The notes below the pieces were generated by a model. The model was not told the DNA's origin. It worked only from the letters and a program-made list of their open reading frames with translations, and searched no databases. Positions 42,451-50,410 of a stretch of DNA of 64,000 nt are shown one piece after another (position 1 is the stretch's first letter; each line of letters starts with the position of its first letter). This DNA comes from an uncultured Eubacterium sp. Its GTDB lineage: Bacteria; Bacillota; Clostridia; Lachnospirales; Lachnospiraceae. The stretch is taken from the NCBI GenBank assembly GCA_958446835.1, contig CAUCXT010000014.1, forward strand, positions 1 through 64,000. The letters are read 5' to 3'. Made by a program: the position numbers and the translations under genes.

Positions 42451-42657
42451 ATGAAAGGCTGCATAATAAATAGCGATAAGGTTTCATTGGAAGATGTCTT
42501 TGATTGTATAAATGACTTTGCGGAATATAATTGTCTGATAACCAACATTGAATGTTATCCTTTAGATGGGGAAATAGCAGCGATTTTTAGTGATGAATAT
42601 TGCTGGATTGAGGGTGAAAAATTGTTACGATTATTGAAAAAAGAAAATATGCACTAA
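42451..42657 (+). CDS. small acidic protein, immunity-type, unknown family
   Basis: A 68-residue protein starting at the ATG at 42451, chosen because AAGGAG (42439-42444) lies 6 nt upstream; an in-frame ATG at 42391 has no site. It is soluble, with three cysteines spread through NCLITNIECYPLDG and EYCWIEGEKLL. No family is recognised. Its size, acidity and place between recognisable immunity genes suggest the same type of role. Confidence 0.5.
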   Translation: MKGCIINSDKVSLEDVFDCINDFAEYNCLITNIECYPLDGEIAAIFSDEYCWIEGEKLLRLLKKENMH

Positions 42658-42681
42658 AATAAATTTTAAGGATAAAGTTTT

Positions 42682-42918
42682 ATGAAAAGATGTCAATGTT
42701 GTGGTTACTTAACTATTGATGATACAGATGAATTAATTACAGATATTTGTGGTGTTTGCTTTTGGCAATATGATGAAGTAGCTCAAAATATGCCCGATAG
42801 GATTATTGGAGCAAATAAGGTGTCATTGAATACTGCTAAGAAGAATTATAAGTTGTTTGGAGCTACAGAAGAACGTTTTATAAATATGGTTCGTCAACCG
42901 TATGAGAATGAGATATAA
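42682..42918 (+). CDS. CPCC family cysteine-rich protein
   Basis: A 78-residue protein with two CxxC pairs, RCQCCGYLTID near the start and ICGVCFWQYDEV about 25 residues later, making a compact zinc-binding fold typical of the Cys-rich CPCC family. The conserved tail SLNTAKKNYKLFGA is also visible. Members often lie beside immunity genes of polymorphic toxin systems. AAGGATAAAG precedes the ATG. Biochemical role is not established. Confidence 0.82.
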   Translation: MKRCQCCGYLTIDDTDELITDICGVCFWQYDEVAQNMPDRIIGANKVSLNTAKKNYKLFGATEERFINMVRQPYENEI

Positions 42919-42942
42919 CCATAAAATATAAGGAGGCATTTA

Positions 42943-43245
42943 ATGATTAAGGATATAATGGATAATATTATTTCAGAAAGAAAGAGTAAAAATATTGAAG
43001 ATGATTATGGTATTCAGAACTGTTGGAATAAAATGATAGATATTTTATCTAAAGATATTAATGAAACAGTAGCATATTTAGAAAATTGTTCTGAAAAAGA
43101 TATTTATTTTATTAGTGAAATTTTTGAAGATGTGTCTGAAAAGATGCAAAGTAAAGAATATATTGAATGTTTAAGAAAGTTGGATGATAAATTTCCTGAT
43201 TTGCACATGACAAAAGATATTGATTTGGCAGAAAAGTATATTTAA
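42943..43245 (+). CDS. small helical protein, immunity-type, unassigned
   Basis: A 100-residue, mostly helical acidic protein with a strong AAGGAGG site 7 nt upstream. WNKMIDILSKDINETVAYLE followed by IYFISEIFEDVSEKMQS and LRKLDDKFPDL suggest two helical hairpins. The pattern resembles small proteins often found in toxin-immunity arrays, but I cannot name a family. It is directly followed by toxin tail remnant 4. Confidence 0.6.
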   Translation: MIKDIMDNIISERKSKNIEDDYGIQNCWNKMIDILSKDINETVAYLENCSEKDIYFISEIFEDVSEKMQSKEYIECLRKLDDKFPDLHMTKDIDLAEKYI

Positions 43246-43247
43246 TC

Positions 43248-43352
43248 ATGCTCAGATTTATGGTTAAGGGTCGTAACCATGGATTAAATATAACAGTAAT
43301 TGTTGAACCGCATGGTGAGGAAATTATAACTGGTTATAACAGTGGTAAATAG
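43248..43352 (+). pseudogene. toxin C-terminal tail remnant 4
   Basis: The frame from the ATG at 43248 reads MLRFMVKGRNHGLNITVIVE then PHGEEIITGYNSGK and stops at 43350-43352, 10 nt before the next gene. It has no ribosome site. The two beta strands ending in a Gly-rich EIITGY tail look like the last strands of a secreted nuclease-type toxin domain rather than a free peptide. It is the clearest of the tail remnants. Confidence 0.5.
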
Positions 43353-43362
43353 AGGAAAAAAG

Positions 43363-44136
43363 ATGGATATTAAAGCTTATGAAGATTTTTTGCAGATAGT
43401 TGACTCAATAGCAGGAGGTGAAATGAACTTTCGGTATGAAGTGGAAAGAGAAAGGGGATATCAGGTAGTTAAGAGTGCAATAAATGGAACTAAAGAATTA
43501 GGCAGTTTTGGTGAGCGAAGAATTGCTTTAGAAAGCTTGTTGGATATTCTTAGTGAAGTTGGACTTTTTCTTTCAATTGAACAGATAAATATTGCAGATA
43601 GGGCGTTTGGAAGTCTTAAAAATATGAATGAGGAGATTCTCATAGATTATTACAAAAAGAATTTAGTAAAAAATAACAAGAATATGCAAGATATAATAGA
43701 TATGGAATTGGAAGAATATATTCCTTTGAAGATTATATTTAATAGGGATGAGGAAGCGGTTGAATATATTTCATATTCAAAAGATAAAACTTCTTCATTG
43801 GAATTTACAGTGGGTATAAAGAGTAAATTATTAAAAAGAATAACGCTATTGCTTTGCAAGGAGTATTCAGAAACTACGAATAAGCTGGTGGTGGAAAATT
43901 TTGAAGATGGAAAGATAATTTTTCATAGTGATGATATTGAATGTCCTGTTTTTAAAACTATTATGTATTCTAATGGTACCAGAATAATATTATCAGACAA
44001 AAAAAGTTCCCATTATATAAAAATGGACAAAGTGTATTTTGGATTGTCAGAAACAGATGATATTATTGAAATATGTGTATGTGATATGAGTGCTTCTGAA
44101 TTGGAACACTTAAAAAAAGAATTAGAATTGCAGTGA
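43363..44136 (+). CDS. hypothetical soluble protein, immunity array member
   Basis: A 257-residue protein from the ATG at 43363 (AGAGG at 43351-43355; the GTG at 43342 lies upstream of that site). The N-terminal half is helical, with a SFGERRIALESLLDILSEVG segment and a KKNLVKNNKNMQDI segment; the C-terminal half is beta-rich, ending SASELEHLKKELELQ. No family is recognised. It is larger than its neighbours and might combine two small domains. Being directly behind toxin tail 4 it may be that toxin's immunity protein (inference). Confidence 0.55.
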   Translation: MDIKAYEDFLQIVDSIAGGEMNFRYEVERERGYQVVKSAINGTKELGSFGERRIALESLLDILSEVGLFLSIEQINIADRAFGSLKNMNEEILIDYYKKNLVKNNKNMQDIIDMELEEYIPLKIIFNRDEEAVEYISYSKDKTSSLEFTVGIKSKLLKRITLLLCKEYSETTNKLVVENFEDGKIIFHSDDIECPVFKTIMYSNGTRIILSDKKSSHYIKMDKVYFGLSETDDIIEICVCDMSASELEHLKKELELQ

Positions 44137-44223
44137 ATAAATTGTATGTCCAAACCATGCTAAAATTAAGTTTAATCCACAAGTTAAATCAATTCCTAAT
44201 CCATTTAAGTAAGGAGAGATAAC

Positions 44224-44625
44224 ATGTATGTGAAAAGAGTGTTTTATGATGACTTTAAGGATTTATCTAATGTTGAGAAAAGTATTGAGTTTCCAACATG
44301 GGAAGATGTTAAAAAGGTGATTAATCTGCTAGATGGAGAATATGTTACTCAAATTATTATGGATAATGGAAATGAAGTTGACTACTTATGCATTGGTGGG
44401 GGAAATGATGGGTTATGTAATGTATTTATTTCTAAAAATGATAATGAGGTTATTTACACATTAATGAACTCAGATGCGAATGATTCATTAGTACATAAGT
44501 TGGTTACGGGTGGGCAAGAAGGAGATTTTGAAGACAAGCTATGTGTGTCAATTGACATGGCAAAGTGTGTAGCAAAAATGTATTATGAGTCAGGTCAAAT
44601 GGATACTTCTTTTATATGGGAATAA
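44224..44625 (+). CDS. Imm1-like immunity protein
   Basis: A 133-residue soluble protein. The sequence FPTWEDVKKVINLLDGEYVT QIIMDNGN, then YLCIGGGNDGLCNVFIS and a C-terminal AKCVAKMYYESGQ helix match the Imm1 family pattern (helix, then a strand with IGGG, then strands and a helix). Imm1 proteins accompany deaminase- and nuclease-type polymorphic toxins. TAAGGAGAG precedes the ATG. It is the last intact gene of the array. Confidence 0.7.
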   Translation: MYVKRVFYDDFKDLSNVEKSIEFPTWEDVKKVINLLDGEYVTQIIMDNGNEVDYLCIGGGNDGLCNVFISKNDNEVIYTLMNSDANDSLVHKLVTGGQEGDFEDKLCVSIDMAKCVAKMYYESGQMDTSFIWE

Positions 44626-44694
44626 GTTTTAACAAGAGAGATACAATGATTAAGTCATATTGCACAAAATCCGATATTAGGAGAAATAAAAGGT

Positions 44695-44885
44695 ATGGAA
44701 AAAATTACTCAGAATTACAATATTGATATCGTTACTGAATGGGAGCCAACAATAAAAATTTCAGAGATGTAATATTTAGTATACTAAATGAGTATGGTGG
44801 AATATCCACTTATTTTAAGCCTGAAAATGGAATGGCATATTGGCTGGAGCAAATTGAAAAATATGCACTAAAAAATGAAATTTAA
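44695..44885 (+). pseudogene. frameshifted gene remnant at the end of the immunity array
   Basis: Frame 1 from the ATG at 44695 (behind AGGAGAAATAAAAGGT) reads MEKITQNYNIDIVTEWEPTI KISEM and stops. A frame starting at 44739 continues NNKNFRDVIFSILNEYGGIS and GMAYWLEQIEKYALKNEI to TAA at 44883-44885. The good ribosome site on the first part and the coding-like second part suggest one small gene broken by a frameshift. Confidence 0.4.
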
Positions 44886-44892
44886 TGGTTAA

Positions 44893-44940
44893 TAAAACAG
44901 GGACAGAAGAGTATGTGAATGCTTTTCTGTCCCCGTTTTA
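44893..44940. terminator. bidirectional terminator between the immunity array and tldE
   Basis: TAAAACAGGGACAGAA (44893-44908) pairs with TTCTGTCCCCGTTTTA (44925-44940), one mismatch, flanked by A and T tracts so it can stop transcription from both converging sides. The 44626-44972 gap otherwise holds only the frameshifted remnant. Confidence 0.8.
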
Positions 44941-44972
44941 TATGTCATGTGGTAATTTAATTAATGTGGCAT

Positions 44973-46322
44973 CTATTTGCCCGCAATAGTAATTCCCTTA
45001 ACAAGAACCGACGGTGAACCGCAGCGCGATGCACCGAGTGCGAAAGGATTGAACTTTAAATCCTCACCGATTAAGGATATATCCTTTAAGAGTGAGAAGA
45101 AGTTGCCGGATATTGTGAAGCCCTTTACCGGCTTGCCTTTTTTGCCGTTTTCAATCTTAAAGCCGCCCGATGAGAGGGAGAAATCTCCTGTTATGGCGTT
45201 GGCGCCTGCGTGCAGTCCCTCAACGGAGGTCACATATATGCCATCACCTGCGGCACCAAGCAGATCCTCAAGGGAGCCCTTTACAGGATTGATATAGAAG
45301 CTGTAAGGGTGGATGGATACAGGTGAAGCGTATGAAGCCTTTGCGGCGTTTCCGGTGGTCTTTACACCTGCCTTTGCGGCAGTTGCAAGATTATATAAAA
45401 GTGTGGTGAGTTCACCGTTCTCAATCACGTTCTTAGGGTAGGTTGCAGCACCCTCAGCATCGAAGGTTCTCTTGACGAGAGCATCCTTGTAGAGTGGGTC
45501 ATCGGTTAAGGTGAGAATGTCGGCGGCAACCTTGGTATTTTCTTTTCCTGCTAAGAGAGATAAGCCCTTCTGTGCGGTATCGGCACAGAATACGGATGAG
45601 TAGGTTGAGAGTAATGCTGCCATAACCTTGCTTGAAAATACGACGGTGTACTTTCCGCTTGGTATGGAGGTGTAGCCTATCGTGGATACTGCGTCATCAA
45701 CTGCTTCTGCGGCTATTTTTGCGGCGTCGAAGCTTTCGATATTTCCTGAGGCGATGCCGTCACCGTCATATTTATTCTCGCCATCGGATACAAGTGCAAC
45801 AGCATAGCTGTATGAGAAGGCTGCTGTGTCCTCAAGGTCGAGACCGTTTGAGTTGCACAGAGCGTATTTGCTGTTGTCATAGCCGGAGGCGGACATTGTT
45901 CCATCCACAACGCGCTTATCGGCTTTATATACTTCCGACTGAAGTCTGAGTGTGAAGTCGGCAAGCTCTGAGGAGCTTGGCGCTGAATTTGCAGGGGCTT
46001 CATAGGACAGATAATTGTCACCTGCATTATGTATGAACGATGGCTCATCGCTCTCAATGGAGAGAGCATTTTCCATGGCGCGCTTTACAAGTGAAAATGC
46101 ATCATCGGCGGTCAAGTTCTCTGTAGAGGCGTAGCCTGTCTTGTCATTCACGATACATTTAAAGCATACTCCGAGGGAGCTGTCTGATGAGAAGCTGTTA
46201 ATTTCGCTCTGGTAAGCTTCAACGCTTGTACCAGAGGATTCTGTATAGTAGAGTTCATAATCTTTAAGATTATTCTCCTTGGCTGCGGCTAAAACCGCAT
46301 TCTTAAATTCCTGATAGTTCAT
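44973..46322 (-). CDS. TldE/PmbA-type partner of the TldD metalloprotease
   Basis: About 449 residues on the - strand. The start at 46322 (MNYQEFKNAVLA) is preferred because GGAGAT precedes it, though the ATG at 46334 is possible. It belongs to the TldE/PmbA half of the TldD-TldE heterodimer, which unfolds and cleaves small or modified peptides. Family features are the N-terminal SGTSVEAYQSEINSFSSDSS, GVCFKCIVNDKTGYASTENL and the C-terminal LLKDISLIGEDLKF and GASRCGSPSVLVKGITIAG. It lacks HExxxH, as expected for this subunit. The gene lies 40 bp after tldD in the same operon. Confidence 0.93.
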   Translation of the reverse strand: MNYQEFKNAVLAAAKENNLKDYELYYTESSGTSVEAYQSEINSFSSDSSLGVCFKCIVNDKTGYASTENLTADDAFSLVKRAMENALSIESDEPSFIHNAGDNYLSYEAPANSAPSSSELADFTLRLQSEVYKADKRVVDGTMSASGYDNSKYALCNSNGLDLEDTAAFSYSYAVALVSDGENKYDGDGIASGNIESFDAAKIAAEAVDDAVSTIGYTSIPSGKYTVVFSSKVMAALLSTYSSVFCADTAQKGLSLLAGKENTKVAADILTLTDDPLYKDALVKRTFDAEGAATYPKNVIENGELTTLLYNLATAAKAGVKTTGNAAKASYASPVSIHPYSFYINPVKGSLEDLLGAAGDGIYVTSVEGLHAGANAITGDFSLSSGGFKIENGKKGKPVKGFTISGNFFSLLKDISLIGEDLKFNPFALGASRCGSPSVLVKGITIAGK

Positions 46323-46362
46323 TCTAATCTCCATTCCGCCGCCCTACGGCGGCACTAATCTC

Positions 46363-47742
46363 TTAACGTCCACCGACGGTTATAGATGATACCCTGATTA
46401 ACGGCTGTCCGACGTTGGTAGGAATGCTTCCTGAGGACGAACCGCACATACCCTGACCGTGGCGAAGATTTCTGCCAACCATATCTATATTCATAATAAT
46501 ATCCGAGCCCTTTCCTATGAGACTTGCACCTCTTACAGGCTCACAGATTTTACCGTTTCTGATGACATAGCCTTCACTGACGGCGAAGTTGAACTGTCCT
46601 GTTACAGGATTTACCGATCCACCGCCCATCTTGGCAGCATACAGACCGTATTCGATGGAGCTTATGATATCCTCATCGCTGTCATTGCCCGGTGCAATGT
46701 AGGTGTTGGTCATTCTGGAGGTAGGTGCGAAGGCATAGCTCTGTCGGCGGCTGCTTCCTGTCGACTCCATTCCCATACGCCTGCCGTTGAACTTATCTAT
46801 CATGTAGGATTTTAACACACCATTTTCGATGAGGACGTTTCTTCTTGAAGGTGTGCCCTCATCATCAATATTTATAGAGCCCCATGCGTTTGGAATTGTG
46901 CCGTCGTCGATGGCTGTGACCTTGGTTGAAGCAATCTGTGTTCCTAGCTTTCCGACAAACTGTGAATTGCCGTATGCGACACTGGAGGCCTCAAGGGAAT
47001 GACCGCACGCCTCATGGAAGATAACTCCGCCGAAGCCGTTCTCAATAGCAACCGGCATGCTTCCGGCATCTATGTATCCCGCATTTATCATAACCATGGC
47101 TTCGCGCGCCGCCTCTGTTCCGACTTCCTTAGGATTGTAGAGGTCAAAAAGCTCCATTCCGACCCTTCCTCCCGGACTGCATGAACCGGTCTGGTTTTCG
47201 CCTGCCTTGCTTGCGACAGCCTGTATTCTTATTCTTGAACGAATCTGTCTGTCCTGTGCGAGAAGCCCTTCGCTGTTGGCTATGAGAATCTTGTGGTCGA
47301 CATCAAGAAATGAACCTGTTACCTGTGAAATACCTTCGTTGTATTCCTTGGCAGCATTGTACGCCTCCCTGAGATAATCAATCTTGGTTGAGCTGGCAAC
47401 GGACATCGGCACAGCCTTGATAGGGTGGATGTCCCCGAATAATCTCTCAGTGAGAGTCACGTTGGAAATCATAGGTGTATCGTTAAGTACACCTGCGACT
47501 CTTTCTGCACAGGCTAAAACTGCCTCCGGAAGCAGGGAAGAAGTGCTTCCTGACACACATCTTAAACCCTTGAATATTCTTATTCCGACACCGCTTATTA
47601 CGGCGTCCTCAATCTTATCCACCTTGGATGAGACCATGCTTATTGTCTTGCTGTCTGTATGCTCTGCAAAGACTTCGGCATAATCAGCACCGGTGGAGAG
47701 GGCTTTTTGTAAAGCCGCTTTTACTAAATCCTGTGATAACAT
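46363..47742 (-). CDS. tldD: TldD metalloprotease subunit
   Basis: A 459-residue catalytic subunit of the TldD-TldE peptidase, - strand. The zinc motif HEACGHSLEA (HExxxH) is present, with GSINIDDEGTPSRRNVLIEN and the C-terminal NIDMVGRNLRHGQGMCGSSS supplying the later zinc-ligand region. GGGAGGTACTT precedes the ATG. Known homologues process microcin B17 and CcdA in E. coli. No modified-peptide precursor is recognisable next to it, so the substrate here is unknown. The 240-bp upstream gap contains AT-rich sequence and probably divergent promoters. Confidence 0.95.
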   Translation of the reverse strand: MLSQDLVKAALQKALSTGADYAEVFAEHTDSKTISMVSSKVDKIEDAVISGVGIRIFKGLRCVSGSTSSLLPEAVLACAERVAGVLNDTPMISNVTLTERLFGDIHPIKAVPMSVASSTKIDYLREAYNAAKEYNEGISQVTGSFLDVDHKILIANSEGLLAQDRQIRSRIRIQAVASKAGENQTGSCSPGGRVGMELFDLYNPKEVGTEAAREAMVMINAGYIDAGSMPVAIENGFGGVIFHEACGHSLEASSVAYGNSQFVGKLGTQIASTKVTAIDDGTIPNAWGSINIDDEGTPSRRNVLIENGVLKSYMIDKFNGRRMGMESTGSSRRQSYAFAPTSRMTNTYIAPGNDSDEDIISSIEYGLYAAKMGGGSVNPVTGQFNFAVSEGYVIRNGKICEPVRGASLIGKGSDIIMNIDMVGRNLRHGQGMCGSSSGSIPTNVGQPLIRVSSITVGGR

Positions 47743-47982
47743 AAGTACCTCCCAAATTTATTTATTGTTTTACCATAGCATTGCAATTGTATAAAACTTA
47801 CTCTCTAAGGATAACAAATTGGCTGACTATTTGCAAGAAGTTTGTCAATATGTTATAATTATAAAGAAAGTGGTGTGTGTTTGACAGTTATAAAATGTAT
47901 CACGGTAAAGTTTTACAATTGATGGGTGGCAGATTTGCATTTGGCAGTTGGCTAAAATCATTCAGGAAAGGGGAGGGCATGA

Positions 47983-48321
47983 ATGAAAAAGATTAATTTT
48001 TATGAAAAAAGATACCATGCAATGGATGAGTTTTACAGTTGGGTAGACCAGGGAAACCCTTATGATATCGCAGTTGACCAGGGAAGCGAATACAACAGTT
48101 GGTCGGACGATATCGATGAGATAATATACTATGTGACCATCGCGAGCAGGTTTGCCAGAGGCGGCAGGACGATATCGGACAGGTTTAAGGAGACTTTGGA
48201 GACTATTATACCTAGGGCGAGAGAGTTAAATCTTGCGGAGTACGGCTTGACGCAGTATGAAATAGATTGCTTCGATGAGGATATAATTGACGCGGCGGGC
48301 TATATTCTCAATCACTATTGA
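47983..48321 (+). CDS. hypothetical protein, 112 residues
   Basis: A soluble acidic protein read divergently from tldD, with GGGGAGGGCATGA before the ATG. Notable are two aromatic segments (MKKINFYEKRYHAMDEFYSW and YNSWSDDIDEIIYYVTIASR) and a helical C-terminus ending IIDAAGYILNHY. It resembles small immunity-type proteins in size and composition, but no family is recognised. A short frame of unclear value follows it. Confidence 0.6.
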   Translation: MKKINFYEKRYHAMDEFYSWVDQGNPYDIAVDQGSEYNSWSDDIDEIIYYVTIASRFARGGRTISDRFKETLETIIPRARELNLAEYGLTQYEIDCFDEDIIDAAGYILNHY

Positions 48322-48475
48322 TAAGGATTTTGTATCGTTTAATGAGGTGATCAAGAACGGAACAGAGTTTGACGCGGAAGGAAATATAACGAAGGAGAAA
48401 ACACAGATGAGTGAATGGAAGGAGAAAAAGTATAAGAAATATAAGAGGATTTATGAGGGGAATACAGAAGAATAG
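48287..48475 (+). CDS. doubtful 62-codon frame overlapping the previous gene
   Basis: The frame opens at TTG 48287 inside the previous gene and ends EKKYKKYKRIYEGNTEE. From DKDFVSFNEVIKNGTEFDAE onward it looks coding, but there is no start codon with a ribosome site. It is either a remnant of a second small gene whose 5' end was lost, or a frameshifted extension of the 47983 gene. Confidence 0.28.
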   Translation: MTRRAIFSITIDKDFVSFNEVIKNGTEFDAEGNITKEKTQMSEWKEKKYKKYKRIYEGNTEE

Positions 48476-48533
48476 ACAGCGGTCAGGGAATAGAAGATTG
48501 CTTCAAGAACCAGTGATATTATAATAGTCATGG

Positions 48534-48575
48534 AAAAAGGAACGGTATAGTCATCAGGGCATACCGTTCCTTTTT
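48534..48575. terminator. bidirectional terminator between the 47983 gene and the capA-like gene
   Basis: AAAAAGGAACGGTAT (48534-48548) pairs perfectly with ATACCGTTCCTTTTT (48561-48575), serving two convergent transcripts. Confidence 0.88.
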
Positions 48576-48608
48576 GATTGATTTCCTATATGTAATTGTA
48601 AAAATTAA

Positions 48609-50009
48609 TTACTTCACAAACTGCGGGCAAATCTGTCTTGCAAGGTTCCACAGCCCTTCGACAGTGAAAGGATACCACTGATTGACATTTCTGTAGCCTT
48701 CGGCGTACTGCCCGGCGTAAGGCTCCGTGAGAATTGCGTGGCGGCTGGCGAGCTCATCCGTGTAATCGCTAAGAAAATAGGTTGTCATTTCCGTGCGTCC
48801 CGCCGTGTAATGTGTCACGAGAAAATCCATGTCATAGTCGGATATGTAGGTGCCGGTCGCGTCCTTTGTGATCGTGACCTCAGCAAAGCCTCCGAGCATT
48901 GAATAGTTGTAGTACTGTATCGATATGTAGTTGCCGAGAGAGTAGTATACAAGCGTCTGCCTGCCATCGGCGGCGGTTATCCACTCAACAGGTTCGACGA
49001 CATGAGGATGTGTTCCGATGATAAGGTCGGCACCGTTGTCGGCGAAGAACTGCGCCCACTGCTTCTGCTCATCGGTGGCTTCAAGCATATATTCGGTTCC
49101 CCAGTGAGGGTACACGATGACGAAATCAGCCTGTTCGCGGGCTTTTTTTATGTCATCGGCTATCTCAGTTTTGTGAGCATCGTCCATAAGGTTCACAAGG
49201 TAAGGCTTATCAGCAGGGAGTGAGAAACCGTTGAGTCCGTATGTGTAGTTGAGCATGGCAATTTTTATGCCGTCCTTCTCAACTATTCTTATTGTATTGC
49301 GCTCCTCCTCATTCTCATTTATTCCGAGAAAGGTTGTATCCGGGTGCTTTTCCTTCCAGAAGTGTATTGTGTTCAGCACTCCGACAGTGTCCTTATCCAT
49401 TGTGTGATTGCTGGCATGCAGAATCACGTCAAAGCCTGTATCGACCAGCGCATCGCCGAAGGCCTGCGGTGAATTGAAGGTAGGGTAGCTGCTCACGCCG
49501 AGCTCCACGCCTCCTAGGATTACCTCCTGATTGGCAACTGCGATATCAGCTGCAGCGATTCTGTCTTTCGTGTGCTCAAATACATGCGCGTAGTTGTAGC
49601 TTCCGTCGGGCTGTAATGAGCTGTTATGTATTCCACCGTGAAGGAGCATGTCACCTACTGCTATGAGGTTGACACTTACAGGAGCAACGGTGGCGGTGAC
49701 TTCGGTCGAAGCTTCGGCTGTTGTGTTGTCCAAAGTCTCAGCGCTTTCCGATTCGCCTGTGCTGTCTCCCGGATTGCTGGTGGTAGTGCCGGATTCGGTT
49801 TCATTATCAGCAGGCAATGTGGTTGTGTCATCTGAGCCTGCAGTCTGTCTTGTTGTCTCAAGATAGATTGTATTGTTGACATTTTTGGAGGCATTAGAGC
49901 AGCCGGTGAGTCCGAAAATACCGGATGTAATCAGGCACAAACATAGTATAACTGCCTGCAACTGTCCTGTGTGTATTCTGTTTTTCTTCCTATTTGAATT
50001 AGTCAGCAT
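48609..50009 (-). CDS. CapA-family metallophosphoesterase-like lipoprotein
   Basis: About 466 residues on the - strand. The start at 50009 (MLTNSNRKKN) is chosen because CGGAG lies upstream; earlier in-frame Met codons lack a site. A lipoprotein signal ends LTGC, followed by a Ser/Thr/Glu-rich linker of about 95 residues. The domain shows VSVNLIAVGDMLLHG, ANQEVILGGVELG, LHASNHTMD, YPHWGTEY and GTHPHVVEPVEW, the metal-binding motif set of the CapA family. Relatives act in poly-gamma-glutamate capsule formation, but many single CapA lipoproteins have unknown roles and no capBC genes are here. Confidence 0.92.
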   Translation of the reverse strand: MLTNSNRKKNRIHTGQLQAVILCLCLITSGIFGLTGCSNASKNVNNTIYLETTRQTAGSDDTTTLPADNETESGTTTSNPGDSTGESESAETLDNTTAEASTEVTATVAPVSVNLIAVGDMLLHGGIHNSSLQPDGSYNYAHVFEHTKDRIAAADIAVANQEVILGGVELGVSSYPTFNSPQAFGDALVDTGFDVILHASNHTMDKDTVGVLNTIHFWKEKHPDTTFLGINENEEERNTIRIVEKDGIKIAMLNYTYGLNGFSLPADKPYLVNLMDDAHKTEIADDIKKAREQADFVIVYPHWGTEYMLEATDEQKQWAQFFADNGADLIIGTHPHVVEPVEWITAADGRQTLVYYSLGNYISIQYYNYSMLGGFAEVTITKDATGTYISDYDMDFLVTHYTAGRTEMTTYFLSDYTDELASRHAILTEPYAGQYAEGYRNVNQWYPFTVEGLWNLARQICPQFVK

Positions 50010-50335
50010 AAAAACTCCGTTTCTGAGCGAAAAATGAATAATACTATAAATTATAAACATCATAAATAAAATTGGCTGTGTATTTCCGCTCAAGAATAAC
50101 AGCCAGAGCATATAGTATTTTATACATTAAGGAAGCATTTCAGTCAATGAAAATTTATGCTTTGCAGGGATAATATAGCACATATTGTGTTAGAACTAAA
50201 GATTTTTGAATGGGTGAATGAAAGAACTATACTTAATTTATTTAGCTGTTGCCTTTGATTATTCGGGACTAAACAAAAAAATTTTAACCAATAGCTTAAT
50301 ATAGTAAAGCGATATCATACAAAAGCAACAAAACA

Positions 50336-50364
50336 TTGAAAATACAAAATCCGTTTGATATAAT
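50336..50364 (+). promoter_or_regulatory. glnA promoter
   Basis: TTGAAA (50336-50341), 17 bp, TATAAT (50359-50364), giving a leader of about 40 nt that contains a small TGCAC/GTGCA hairpin just before the ribosome site. The rest of the 401-bp capA-glnA gap (50010-50410) is AT-rich without other clear signals. Confidence 0.75.
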
Positions 50365-50410
50365 GAGCTAATATATATGCACCGTATTATTGTGCAATGG
50401 AGGTACAGAT

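Noticed and set aside
50365..50410. ANTAR antitermination target in the glnA leader
   Set aside because: Only about 40 nt with one small 9-nt-loop hairpin; no paired hexaloops and no terminator.
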